Assembly: GCF_900105785.1 (NCBI RefSeq)
Contig: NZ_LT629799.1
Span: forward strand, 1,116,001 to 1,180,000
Source: Microlunatus sagamiharensis
GTDB taxonomy: Bacteria > Actinomycetota > Actinomycetes > Propionibacteriales > Propionibacteriaceae
Reading direction: 5' to 3'
Length of the DNA stretch: 64,000 nucleotides
The position numbers were made by a program, and so were the translations under genes. Below are positions 1 to 8,035 of the stretch, piece after piece (within the stretch, counting starts at the first letter, position 1; every line of letters begins with the position of its first letter). Below the pieces are notes generated by a model. It had not been told where the DNA came from, did no database searches, and worked only from the letters and a program-made list of their open reading frames with translations.

Positions 1-1149
1 GCGGCCTACCGCTGCTACTGCACGCGCGAGGAGATCGAGGCGCGCGAGGCGCTGCTGCCGAAGGGCGCTCCCTCGGGCTACGACGGCTTCTGCCGCGACC
101 TGCCCGCCGAGCGCGTGGAGCAGCTGGAGTCCGTGGGTGCGCCCTCGGTCGTGCGGATGCGCGTCCCCGACGGCGACATCGTCTTCGACGACCTGGTCCG
201 CGGCGAGGTGCGCTTCGCCGCCGAGCACGTGCCTGACTACGTCCTCGTGCGGGCCAACGGCGAGCCGCTCTACACGCTGGTCAACCCCGTCGACGACGCG
301 CTGATGGAGATCACGCACGTGCTGCGCGGGGAGGACCTGCTGCCCTCCACACCGCGCCAGGTCGTGCTGTACGAGGCGCTCGCCCGCATCGGCGTCGGCC
401 CGGGCCGCACCCCGCGGTTCGGTCACCTGCCGACGGTGCTCGGCGGGGGCAACCGGCGCCTGTCCAAGCGCGACAAGGGCTCGGGCCTCGCGGAGTACCG
501 CGAGCAGGGCTACCTGCCCGAGGGCCTGCTGAACTACCTCGCGCTGCTCGGCTGGTCGATCGCCGAGGATCGCGACGTCTTCACCCTCGACGAGATGGTC
601 GAGGCCTTCGACGTCCTGCGGGTCAACGCCAACCCGGCGCGCTTCGACCCGCGCAAGTGCGAGGCCATCAACGCCTCCCACATCCGCCTGCTCGACACCA
701 CGACCCTGACCGAGGCGCTGGTGCCGTTCTTCGTCTCCGCAGACCTGGTCGCCGACCCGCCGACGCCGGAGCAGCACGCGCTGCTCGCCGCCGTCGCGCC
801 GCTGGTCCAGGAGCGGATCCAGACGCTGTCGGAGGCCGTCGGGATGGTGTCGTTCCTGTTCGTCGACGACGCGGCCCTGCAGGTCGAGGACGGGCTCCTG
901 ACCGCGCAGTCCGGACCGGCGCTGACCGCGGCCCGCGACGCCCTCGCCGGGCTCGAGACGTTCGACGCCGCGTCCATCGAGGCCGCGCTCCGGGCGGCCC
1001 TGGTCGAGGGGCTGGGCCTCAAGCCGCGGCTGGCCTTCGGGCCGGTGCGGGCCGCGCTCACGGGCCGCAAGATCTCGCCGCCGCTGTTCGAGTCGATCGA
1101 GCTGCTCGGTCGGGAGTCGACCCTCGCGCGACTCGACGCGGTCCGCTGA
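1..1149 (+). CDS. gltX: Glutamyl-tRNA synthetase, 5'-truncated by the window edge
   Basis: Class I aminoacyl-tRNA synthetase that charges tRNA-Glu (and, in bacteria that use the Gln amidation route, tRNA-Gln) in the cytoplasm. The frame is open from base 1, so the N-terminal HIGH part lies outside the window; about 382 codons remain. The KMSKR-type ATP loop is visible as LSKRDKGSG, followed by the family hallmark GYLPEGLLNYLALLGWS and an anticodon-binding alpha-helical C-terminal domain. An internal ATG-like start near 115 is not the true start, because family sequence continues upstream of it. The next gene starts 2 bases after the stop. A tRNA-Gln and a tRNA-Glu lie about 1.2 kb downstream, which fits the enzyme's substrates but is not proof of co-regulation. 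Confidence 0.96.
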   Translation, partial: AAYRCYCTREEIEAREALLPKGAPSGYDGFCRDLPAERVEQLESVGAPSVVRMRVPDGDIVFDDLVRGEVRFAAEHVPDYVLVRANGEPLYTLVNPVDDALMEITHVLRGEDLLPSTPRQVVLYEALARIGVGPGRTPRFGHLPTVLGGGNRRLSKRDKGSGLAEYREQGYLPEGLLNYLALLGWSIAEDRDVFTLDEMVEAFDVLRVNANPARFDPRKCEAINASHIRLLDTTTLTEALVPFFVSADLVADPPTPEQHALLAAVAPLVQERIQTLSEAVGMVSFLFVDDAALQVEDGLLTAQSGPALTAARDALAGLETFDAASIEAALRAALVEGLGLKPRLAFGPVRAALTGRKISPPLFESIELLGRESTLARLDAVR

Positions 1150-1150
1150 C

Positions 1151-2209
1151 GTGGCGGCGAGCGGGGGAGCGGGGGACAGGCCGGGCAAGGGCCGGCAGCG
1201 GTCGGGCAACCCGGCCGTGCGGGGCGGCGTGCAGCCCCCGCGCGAGCGGACGGCGCGACCAGTCGCCCCGCTGACCAAGGAGTACCTGCCGGGGCAGCTG
1301 CCGGTGGACGGGGCGCCGTACCCGCTGGCCCTGCGCAACCCGGAGACGGTCTGGTGGCGCTCGCTGCTCGGCGCGCTGTTCGGGCTGTCGCTCTACCTGC
1401 TGCTGGTCATCCTGGTCAGCACGCTGGTCGTGCGGATCGGCTGGATCGTCACGCACCCGGTCGACTACAACACCTACTACGCGCAGGCGCTGGCGTACGA
1501 GCGCCCGATCGGGCTCCTCGCCTCGAACGCGGGCATCGCGGTCCTCATCCCGATCTCCCTGGCGCTCGTGCTGGTCATCCACCACGCGCGGACGCACTGG
1601 CTGTTCTCCGTGCAGCCGGGGATGCGTTGGCGCTACCTGCTGGTCTGCCTCGGGGTGTCGGCGGTGGTGTTCGTCGGCATCCAGGCGGTGATGGAGCTCG
1701 CGTCGCCCGCGGCACGCATCGCCCCGCAGGCCGACTTCGGGCTGTTCCTCGCGGTCGTGCTGATCAGCTCGCCGATCCAGGCGGCGGCCGAGGAGATCTT
1801 CTTCCGCGGCTACCTCATGCAGGCGCTCGGGAGCGCGGTGGCCAAGCCGTGGTTCGGCGTCGTCGCCTCCTCGCTCGTCTTCGCCCTGATGCACGGCACG
1901 CAGAACCTCGCGCTGTTCGTGAACCGCCTCGCCTTCGGGCTCCTCGCCGGGCTGCTGGTCTGGTTGGTCGGGGGGCTCGAGGCGGGCATCGCCGCGCACG
2001 TGCTCAACAACATCGTGGCCTTCGGCTGGGCCGGGCTCACGACGTCGATCGCCGGGCTGCGGTCGGTCCAGGCGCTGACCTGGGCGCAGTCCGGGCTGCA
2101 GATCGCCGCCTTCGTGCTGTGCGCCGGGCTGACGCTCGTCGTCGCCCGGCTCATGCGCCTGCGGACCCGCGTGGATCTCTCCGCACCGGGGGTGACCTCG
2201 CCGGCTTGA
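1151..2209 (+). CDS. CPBP family intramembrane metalloprotease
   Basis: Polytopic membrane protein of 352 residues in the CPBP (CAAX protease and bacteriocin-processing, Abi) family, which are glutamate-type intramembrane proteases. A Pro/Arg-rich cytoplasmic N-terminus of about 60 residues precedes roughly seven or eight hydrophobic helices. The two family motifs are present: EEIFFRGYL (EExxxR, about residue 213) and a later FALMHGTQN with the metal-type His, followed by HVLNN. Start is GTG 1 base after the gltX stop, so the two are probably co-transcribed. The substrate cannot be told from sequence; in other bacteria members mature peptides or confer bacteriocin self-immunity. Confidence 0.88.
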   Translation: MAASGGAGDRPGKGRQRSGNPAVRGGVQPPRERTARPVAPLTKEYLPGQLPVDGAPYPLALRNPETVWWRSLLGALFGLSLYLLLVILVSTLVVRIGWIVTHPVDYNTYYAQALAYERPIGLLASNAGIAVLIPISLALVLVIHHARTHWLFSVQPGMRWRYLLVCLGVSAVVFVGIQAVMELASPAARIAPQADFGLFLAVVLISSPIQAAAEEIFFRGYLMQALGSAVAKPWFGVVASSLVFALMHGTQNLALFVNRLAFGLLAGLLVWLVGGLEAGIAAHVLNNIVAFGWAGLTTSIAGLRSVQALTWAQSGLQIAAFVLCAGLTLVVARLMRLRTRVDLSAPGVTSPA

Positions 2210-2252
2210 CACGCCGTTGACGAGGGTGTGACGTCTCCGACAGCCCGTCGGT

Positions 2253-2282
2253 TTGATGCCAGGCGCAGGTCTCCGGTAGTGT
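2253..2282 (+). promoter_or_regulatory. Probable promoter of the tRNA-Gln/tRNA-Glu pair
   Basis: TTGATG at 2253-2258 and TAGTGT at 2277-2282 are 18 bases apart, a good sigma-70 type match lying 64 bases before the first tRNA. Predicted from sequence only. Confidence 0.5.
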
Positions 2283-2345
2283 TCTTCCTCGTGCCCCGCG
2301 CTGGGGCATCGTCGAGGAAGCGGCCCTACGGGGCGGCGACCGAGA

Positions 2346-2417
2346 TGGGGTATGGGGTAATTGGCAGCCCGGCTGATTCTGGTTCAGTTAGTCTAGGTTC
2401 GAGTCCTAGTACCCCAG
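2346..2417 (+). tRNA. tRNA-Gln (anticodon CTG)
   Basis: A full cloverleaf of 72 bases can be drawn. The acceptor stem TGGGGTA/TACCCCA is perfect. The D arm has GGG/CCC. The anticodon stem GCTGA/TCAGT encloses loop TTCTGGT with CTG at positions 34-36, and the T arm CTAGG-TTCGAGT-CCTAG is perfect. The discriminator base is G and CCA is not encoded. It reads CAG codons, the dominant Gln codon in GC-rich genomes. Confidence 0.95.
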
Positions 2418-2431
2418 CGCAGGACAGCTAG

Positions 2432-2504
2432 GGCCCCGTTGTGTAGCGGCCTAGCACGCCGCCCTCTCAAGGCGGTAGCGCGGGTTCGAATCCCGTCGGG
2501 GCTA
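2432..2504 (+). tRNA. tRNA-Glu (anticodon CTC)
   Basis: Cloverleaf of 73 bases. The acceptor stem GGCCCCG pairs with CGGGGCT (one terminal G-T pair). The anticodon stem CCGCC/GGCGG holds loop CTCTCAA with CTC at 34-36. The T loop is TTCGAAT on a GCGGG/CCCGT stem, the discriminator is A, and CCA is not encoded. It lies 14 bases after tRNA-Gln, so the two are probably one transcript ending at the hairpin at 2517. Confidence 0.95.
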
Positions 2505-2516
2505 CTTTGAGTCAGG

Positions 2517-2546
2517 CCCGTCGTCACCTCGGTGACGACGGGTTTT
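2517..2546 (+). terminator. Rho-independent terminator after the tRNA pair
   Basis: A perfect 11-base stem (2517-2527 with 2532-2542) closes a 4-base loop and is followed at once by TTTT. It sits 12 bases after tRNA-Glu. It may also serve the protease gene arriving on the other strand, although a T tract is present only on the plus side. Confidence 0.85.
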
Positions 2547-2615
2547 GCCGTTTCTCGGGCTGGTCGCCCCGGGTGAACGCCGGCGCGGTCGGTGCCCGCG
2601 CCGGCGTACACCCGC

Positions 2616-4499
2616 TCAGGCCGGGTAGGTGATCGTGATCGGGTCGCTCTCGGCGCCGACGCCCTCGGCCGTCACGAGCGCCGCGGTGAACCGGTAGGGC
2701 CGTCCGCGCTCGATGTCGGTGAACTCGTAGAACGTGTTGACCGCGTCGATGGTCACCGAGACCGGGTTGCTCCCGTCGGCGTCGCTGCGGGTGAAGCGGT
2801 ACCCCGTGACCGGACCGACGTCGTAGGCCTGCTCGGTGGGCTGCACGAAGAGCAGGATGCCCCGGGCCTCCTCGTCGATCAGGCCGCCGATGCCGGGCTT
2901 GCTGGCCAGCGCCCGGGGCACCTGCACCTGGTCGTACCCGAGCCCGCTCCCGGCCTTGCTCACCGCCGCCACGCGGACGGAGTAGACGCTGCCGCGCTCG
3001 ACGACGACCGCGTCGGAACCCGTCCCGAGCGTGGCCCTCCGCGCCGAGGCGGAGACCTCGATGCACTGGCCTCCGGGCGTGTGGGTCAGCACGTCGACGT
3101 CGAGCAGGCACACCTGGTACGCGATGACGGGCGCGCTGCCGGCACGTGCGGGCGGCCGCCAGGTGACGCTGACCGCGGTCGTCGTCGGGTCGACGGAGGC
3201 CTTCACCTCCCGGGGAGCGCCGGGGGCGACCGGAGCGGGCAGGTAGAGAAGGCGGTTCGGCGCATCCTTCGTGGCGCTGAGCGCGCCCCGCGTGGCGTTC
3301 TGCCGCAGGAAGCGGTCGACCTGGGCGGGGGTGGCGCGACGGTGGTTCTCGAGGTAGCGGGCGACCGCACCGCTGACGTGGGCGGCGGCGAACGACGTGC
3401 CGCTCGCCGCGCCCGAGGTGGTGACGACGTCCTCGCCTGCGGCGAAGAGGTCGACGCAGCGCCCGGCGTTCGAGGTCGGTGCCCGGCGGTCCTCGATGGT
3501 GCTCGAGGCGACGGTGAGGGCCTGGTCGACCCGGGCCGGGCTGCGCCGGCAGGCGTCGCCGGCGTCGTTCCCCGCGGACACCACGACGGGCAGACCGGCG
3601 CGGACGGTGGCCCGGACGGCGCGGTCGCCCAGGGCGAAGGTCCGGCCCGAACCGCTGAGGTTGACCACGGCGGGCCCCTGCGGGCGGTGGGCGACGGCCC
3701 AGTCCAGCGCGGCGATCACGGTGCTCCAGGACCCGCGGTCGTCGCAGCCGAAGACGCGGAGCGGCACCACGCGCGTCGCCGCGGCGACGCCGGTGGTCGC
3801 GCCGGCCACGACCTCGGCGACCTTGGTGCCGTGCCCGGTGCAGTCGGACGTGTCGGTCGTCCCGGTCCGGTCGGACACGAAGTCCCGCCCGGCTCCGAGG
3901 CGCCTACCGAGCTCGGGCACCGCGTCCACGCCGGAGTCCAGGACGAAGGCGGTGACTCCCTCGCCGTCGCTGTCGGCGACGTAGACCGGGCCGTCCGGCC
4001 GGCCGGGCTCGAGGGTGACCGGCGTGCGGCTGCCGAGCCGCAGCAGGCCCCAGTTGGCGACGTAGGTGCGGGTGAGCGCCTCCGGCGCGCAGTCGAGGCA
4101 CGGGTTGGCGACGACCTCCCGGTCCTTCGCGACGGTGCGGACACCGCGGACCCGGTCGAGGTCGCGCGCCTGCCGTGCGGTGAGCTCCGCGGCGAAGCCG
4201 TCGAGGACCTCCGTGTAGCGGTGGGTGACGGTCCCGCCGGCCCGCTCGACGGCCCGAGCGGCGCGCCGCGACGCCTTCTGGCTGCTCGCCTCGACCACGT
4301 AGGTCGACACGGCGGCCTGGCCGGTCGGGCTGCCCGCCGGCCGTGCCGTCTGATCAGGCGTGGGCGTGGGCGCGGGCGTCGTCACCGGCGCGGCCTGGGC
4401 GGGCGGTGGCGCGAGCCCGGGTCCGGCCAGCAGACCTCCCGCCGCCACCGCGGCCAGCGAGGCCGCCAGCCATCGAGCCATCCGTGCGCGTCCGTCCAT
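2616..4499 (-). CDS. Secreted subtilisin-like serine protease (S8) with I9 propeptide and fibronectin type III domain
   Basis: Exported endopeptidase of 627 residues. An N-terminal signal peptide (MARWLAASLAAVAA... ending near PAQA) and a Pro/Thr-rich linker precede an inhibitor-I9 propeptide (STYVVEASSQ to AKDREV). The S8 domain follows, with catalytic Asp near 188 (FVLDSGVD), His near 223 (GHGTKVAEVVAG), oxyanion Asn near 311 (VVVSAGND) and Ser near 369 (ASGTSFAAAHVSG). The C-terminal 200 residues contain an Fn3 module (VTWRPP...APVIAYQV) and a further beta-rich region. No C-terminal anchor is seen. The ATG at 4499 is preferred over an in-frame start 54 bases upstream, because it has a G-rich ribosome site about 8 bases before it and gives a clean signal peptide. 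Confidence 0.92.
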   Translation of the reverse strand: MDGRARMARWLAASLAAVAAGGLLAGPGLAPPPAQAAPVTTPAPTPTPDQTARPAGSPTGQAAVSTYVVEASSQKASRRAARAVERAGGTVTHRYTEVLDGFAAELTARQARDLDRVRGVRTVAKDREVVANPCLDCAPEALTRTYVANWGLLRLGSRTPVTLEPGRPDGPVYVADSDGEGVTAFVLDSGVDAVPELGRRLGAGRDFVSDRTGTTDTSDCTGHGTKVAEVVAGATTGVAAATRVVPLRVFGCDDRGSWSTVIAALDWAVAHRPQGPAVVNLSGSGRTFALGDRAVRATVRAGLPVVVSAGNDAGDACRRSPARVDQALTVASSTIEDRRAPTSNAGRCVDLFAAGEDVVTTSGAASGTSFAAAHVSGAVARYLENHRRATPAQVDRFLRQNATRGALSATKDAPNRLLYLPAPVAPGAPREVKASVDPTTTAVSVTWRPPARAGSAPVIAYQVCLLDVDVLTHTPGGQCIEVSASARRATLGTGSDAVVVERGSVYSVRVAAVSKAGSGLGYDQVQVPRALASKPGIGGLIDEEARGILLFVQPTEQAYDVGPVTGYRFTRSDADGSNPVSVTIDAVNTFYEFTDIERGRPYRFTAALVTAEGVGAESDPITITYPA

Positions 4500-4636
4500 G
4501 CGACGTCCCCCCGTCGATGGTCGCCCCCCTCGGGCAACCCCAGAACGACCCAAGCACTTCTCAGGAAGTCTCGTCGACGGTTAGGCAAAAAACTTCTTGG
4601 ATCCGGACGAATCCTCCCGGTTCCAGCTTCGGGGCA

Positions 4637-6073
4637 TCAGTGGCACCAGGTCGAGGCGCCGCCCGGGAACGGGTCGGAGACCCGGCCGCTGCCGAGGTCG
4701 ACCAGCACCGCCGCCGTGCCAAGGGACCCGGGCACGATCGGGTAGCCGTCCGGCGCGGCCCCGGGCGGGGCGACGTCGAGCTCGAGCAGCTGGCCGTTGG
4801 GTGAGAGGCAGGTGCGCACGACGGTCGACCCTGTCGGCACCTCCCACACCGGCCGCCCGCCCATCCCGCCGTCGCCCACCTCCAGCGTGAGGTCGGAGGT
4901 GGTGACGCCGGAGGCGTCGACCCCGGACAGCAGCACCGGCGTGCGCTCCGGCGTGGCCAGGGTCCAGGCCTGGTAGACGACCTGACCGGCGGGGGCGAGC
5001 GGTGAGGTCAGCTCGTGCTGCTGGCCCGTGGCCAGGTCGAGCACGCTCCGCGTCCGGTCCTCCACGAGCAGCTGTCGCGTGCCCGGGACGAAGTCGACGA
5101 GGTAGGAGTGGCCGCCGAGCGGGCGGACGGGCGTGCGGTTCCACGGGTCCACGAGCCACACGAGCAGGTCGGGCGTCTGGACCACCATCTGGCTGGTGCC
5201 GGGCACGAAGCGCCAGTCGACCGCCTGGATCGGCTGACCGTCCGAGCCGAGGACGAGGCCCGAGCGCCCGGTCGCCGGGTCGAGGGCGTGCAGCTGCGGC
5301 GGGTCGTCGGTGCCCACGGCCACGGAGACGTAGCCGAAGAGCCCGCCCGCGCCCGAGGAGCGCAGCTGCTGGAGGACGCTCCCGCTCGCCACCGGGACGG
5401 GTGCCCCGCCAGCGCCGGGCCCGAGCCGTACGGTCTCCAGGGCCCCACGGCCGTTGGCGCCGTCGGCCCGGACGACCGCGAGGTAGGGCGCGGCCGAGGC
5501 GACCTCCTGGACCCCGCGCGCGTGGAAGACGGACTCCTGGCGGCCGCTCGCGACGTCGGTCCGCAGCACCTGGTCGGTCCCGCCGTCGCCCGCCCTGCCG
5601 GCCCGCTGGAGCAGGAAGACCTCGCCGGTCGGGGTGGTGAGCCGCTCGACGACGTGGGAGACGCCGTGCGACCCCGTGCCGGGCAGCGTGGCCCAGAGCG
5701 TGTAGGTCGTGGCGAGGTCGAGCGGCCGCTCGAAGCGCACGTCGACGCGCCGGCCGGTGACGGTGGACGTGACCGGCACGTCCGGCTCCAGCGCGACCTC
5801 CACCCGGTCGGCGACGGTGGCCTGGTCGAGGTCGAGGGTCCAGTGCTGCCCGGCGACGGCGGACGCGCGGACCGGATCGACGTCGGACCGGACGACGCGG
5901 GGCCCGCGCAGCGCGTTCGCGGCGGTCAGACCGGCGGCGAGCAGCGCCAGCACGACGAGGACGGTCGTCACCAGGACGCGGAAGGAACGCTCCGGCCCCC
6001 GCCCGGGCGGCGGTGCCTCGAGGACCTCGGGGCCCAGGACCGGGGCGGACGCCAGCAGCGCGTCAGAAGACAT
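4637..6073 (-). CDS. Membrane-anchored extracellular protein, propeller-like, function unknown
   Basis: No family assigned with confidence. The protein has 478 residues. About 30 cytoplasmic residues precede one transmembrane helix (VLVTTVLVVLALLAAGLTAA). The rest is predicted outside the cell: first a beta-sandwich-like region of about 90 residues, then repeated blocks with aromatic/Asp-Gly turns (for example DWRFVPGTSQMVVQTPDLLVWLV and VDFVPGTRQLLVEDRT). The blocks resemble six or seven blades of a beta-propeller. It overlaps the end of the upstream His-rich permease subunit by 11 bases, so it is probably translated with it; this suggests a role at the cell surface linked to that system, but that is inference. 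Confidence 0.75.
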   Translation of the reverse strand: MSSDALLASAPVLGPEVLEAPPPGRGPERSFRVLVTTVLVVLALLAAGLTAANALRGPRVVRSDVDPVRASAVAGQHWTLDLDQATVADRVEVALEPDVPVTSTVTGRRVDVRFERPLDLATTYTLWATLPGTGSHGVSHVVERLTTPTGEVFLLQRAGRAGDGGTDQVLRTDVASGRQESVFHARGVQEVASAAPYLAVVRADGANGRGALETVRLGPGAGGAPVPVASGSVLQQLRSSGAGGLFGYVSVAVGTDDPPQLHALDPATGRSGLVLGSDGQPIQAVDWRFVPGTSQMVVQTPDLLVWLVDPWNRTPVRPLGGHSYLVDFVPGTRQLLVEDRTRSVLDLATGQQHELTSPLAPAGQVVYQAWTLATPERTPVLLSGVDASGVTTSDLTLEVGDGGMGGRPVWEVPTGSTVVRTCLSPNGQLLELDVAPPGAAPDGYPIVPGSLGTAAVLVDLGSGRVSDPFPGGASTWCH

Positions 6074-6905
6074 ACGGGTCCTTGGGCTCGGGCACCGTCG
6101 TGACCTCGGTCGGCTCGACGACCACGGAGTGCTGCGCGCTGGCCGGCAGGTCGCCCGCGTCCACGAACGTCCCCCTCACGCTCACCCAGGCGTCGGTCTC
6201 CAGCTCGCGGCGCCACCCCGGCCGGTGCACGGCGACACCGACCGGCTGGGCGTCGACGGCGCAGCAGCTGACGGTCAGGCGCGCCACCCAGAAGACGTCG
6301 CCCTCGCCGCGGTCCAGCACGTAGCCCACGACCGAGACCGGCTGTCCCGCGACCGCGTCGGGCCCCTGCTGGGCCAGGGCCGCCCAGTCCCGCACGGTGT
6401 AGCTGGACGTGTCGGCGCCGACGAGGGGCTCGGCCGGGGCGTCGCCGAGCGCGCGGCCGGTGGTCACGAGCCTCCGGTCGCTGCGCAGGGCCGCGCTCAA
6501 CGTGGTGGGAGGGACGACCAGCACTACCACGGCGACGACGGCGACCAGCGCGGCACGGCCGACCGACTGGAGCCGCTCGGCCGGTCGGGCGGCCGTCGCG
6601 GCCGAGGCGTACGCCTGGTCGTCGTGCTCGTGCTGGTCGTGCTCGTGCTGGTCGTGCTTGTGCTGGTCGTGCCCGTGCTCGTGGTCCTGCCGCTCGCAGG
6701 CGACGACCACGAGCCCCAGGGTCGCGAGCAGGAGGCCGACGACCCCGGTCACGACGCTGAGGGTCACGTAGCGCGGGTGGATGTAGAGCGTCAGGCGGCC
6801 GGTGGCCGCCAGGCCGAGGGTGGCGACGCAGAGCACCGTGAGCAGGGCCGCCCCGCTCCAGAGCAGCCGCGCGTCGGAGCGCGTACCGGTGCCGGGGTCA
6901 GACAA
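6063..6905 (-). CDS. TIGR03943/DUF1980-type putative permease subunit with His-rich loop
   Basis: Membrane protein of 280 residues. Two hydrophobic helices at the N-terminus flank a strikingly His/Asp-rich loop (about residues 70-95, with several HEHDQ units). A third helix (LVAVVAVVVLVVPPTTLSAAL) and a soluble C-terminal domain follow, ending with SCCAVDAQPVGV and a region like other DUF1980 proteins. Members of this family are encoded next to DUF318-type permeases, as here: the stop of the upstream permease overlaps this start by 8 bases. The His-rich loop suggests a divalent metal (zinc, cobalt or nickel), but no substrate is shown by the sequence. Confidence 0.85.
   Translation of the reverse strand: MSDPGTGTRSDARLLWSGAALLTVLCVATLGLAATGRLTLYIHPRYVTLSVVTGVVGLLLATLGLVVVACERQDHEHGHDQHKHDQHEHDQHEHDDQAYASAATAARPAERLQSVGRAALVAVVAVVVLVVPPTTLSAALRSDRRLVTTGRALGDAPAEPLVGADTSSYTVRDWAALAQQGPDAVAGQPVSVVGYVLDRGEGDVFWVARLTVSCCAVDAQPVGVAVHRPGWRRELETDAWVSVRGTFVDAGDLPASAQHSVVVEPTEVTTVPEPKDPYVF
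6621..6680 (+). repeat. Four 15-bp tandem repeats encoding the His-rich loop
   Basis: Four direct copies of a 15-base unit (first copy GTCGTGCTCGTGCTG at 6621-6635, then starting at 6636, 6651 and 6666) differ by one to three bases. On the minus strand they encode HEHDQ-like pentapeptides in the DUF1980 protein. In-frame repeats like this can vary in copy number between strains without breaking the gene. Confidence 0.85.
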
Positions 6906-7905
6906 GGTTCATCCCCAGCCCGAGCACCAGCGTGGACAGCACGACCAGCCCGGTCACGATGGCCAGGGTCGCCGTCGTGAAGGTCGTGCGCAGCAGGGCG
7001 ACCATCTTGACGTCGACCATCGCGCCCATGACGAGGAAGGCGGCGACGGCGCCGGGGGTGAAGGTCGAGCCGAAGCCGAGCACGAAGAAGGCGTCGACCG
7101 TCGAGCAGATCGCGATGACGAAGGCCAGGGCCATCAGCGCCAGCACCGACCACACGGGGTTCTGCCCGAGGGTGAGGAGCAGGTCGCGCGAGACCGCCAC
7201 CTGGATGACGCCCGCGACCAGGGCGCCGACGAGCAGCGCCGGCAGCAGCGAACCCGCCTCGCGCAGCACCATCGGCAGCGCGGCCAGCACCCGCGGACCG
7301 TGGGGATGGTCGTGCCGGTCGCACGCCTGGCGGAACTGGCTCGTCATCAGCCGCGACGGGTCGGGGTGGCGCGCCAGCAGCGCGCCGACCCCGTTGGCGA
7401 TGACGAAGGCCCCGAGCACCCGGGCGAGCAGGATCCCGTCGCCGAACCCGAAGGCCTGGTAGGTCACGACCACGGTGATCGGGTTCAGGATCGGCGCGGC
7501 CAGCAGGAAGGTCATCGACTCCGGCACGCTCAGCCCGCGCGCCATGAGCCCCCGCGCCAGCGGCACGTTGCCGCACTCGCACACCGGGAACAGCGCGCCG
7601 AGCAGCGAGAGCACCGCCCGTCGCGCCCAGGCCCGGCGCGGGAGCAGCCGGACCAGCGCGGCGGCCGGCACCCAGAGCTGCACGACCACCGAGATGACGA
7701 TGCCCGCGACGACGAAGGGCAGGGACTCCACCAGCACGCTGACCGCGAGGGTGACGACGTCCTGGACGTCGTCGCGCAGCCGGGGCGTCGGTGGCGCCCA
7801 GACCCACAGCAGGACCGCGGCCAGGGGCAGGAGCACCCAGGCCGGCCGCAGCGCGTACGGGCGCGTCACCGGTGGGGCTGGTCGTGCGAGGACCGACTGG
7901 CTCAA
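6898..7905 (-). CDS. DUF318 family permease (YraQ/UPF0718-like)
   Basis: Integral membrane protein of about 335 residues with roughly eight to ten helices in two halves. The family signatures are seen: PVCECGNVPLARGLM in the first half, AAPILNPITVVVTY after it, and CSTVDAFFVLGFGSTFTPGA in the second. It forms the channel part of the two-component permease with the overlapping His-rich gene. The open frame runs far upstream into the divergent ROK gene, so a downstream start is needed. I chose TTG at 7905, which has GGAG seven bases before it; GTG near 7870 is an alternative. The substrate is unknown; relatives have been linked to metal or organic anion export. Confidence 0.82.
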   Translation of the reverse strand: MSQSVLARPAPPVTRPYALRPAWVLLPLAAVLLWVWAPPTPRLRDDVQDVVTLAVSVLVESLPFVVAGIVISVVVQLWVPAAALVRLLPRRAWARRAVLSLLGALFPVCECGNVPLARGLMARGLSVPESMTFLLAAPILNPITVVVTYQAFGFGDGILLARVLGAFVIANGVGALLARHPDPSRLMTSQFRQACDRHDHPHGPRVLAALPMVLREAGSLLPALLVGALVAGVIQVAVSRDLLLTLGQNPVWSVLALMALAFVIAICSTVDAFFVLGFGSTFTPGAVAAFLVMGAMVDVKMVALLRTTFTTATLAIVTGLVVLSTLVLGLGMNLV

Positions 7906-8035
7906 GGGCGTGCTCCGACGTCGTGCCGCCCGAGCGGGACGAGTCTCGCACGACGCGGGCCTTCGGCGGAACGTCTGCGGCGGACCTGTACGGTCAAGGA
8001 CCGCACAGGCCCCTCCAGGAAGTGAGCAGCAACGC

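Noticed and set aside
1058-2212. Open frame of 384 codons on the minus strand over the CPBP gene
   Set aside because: Asp/Arg/Gln-rich repetitive translation typical of antisense GC-rich sequence. CPBP motifs are on the plus strand.
2592-4745. Open frame of 717 codons opposite the S8 protease
   Set aside because: Same reason: a shadow of the protease with low-complexity translation and no start signal.
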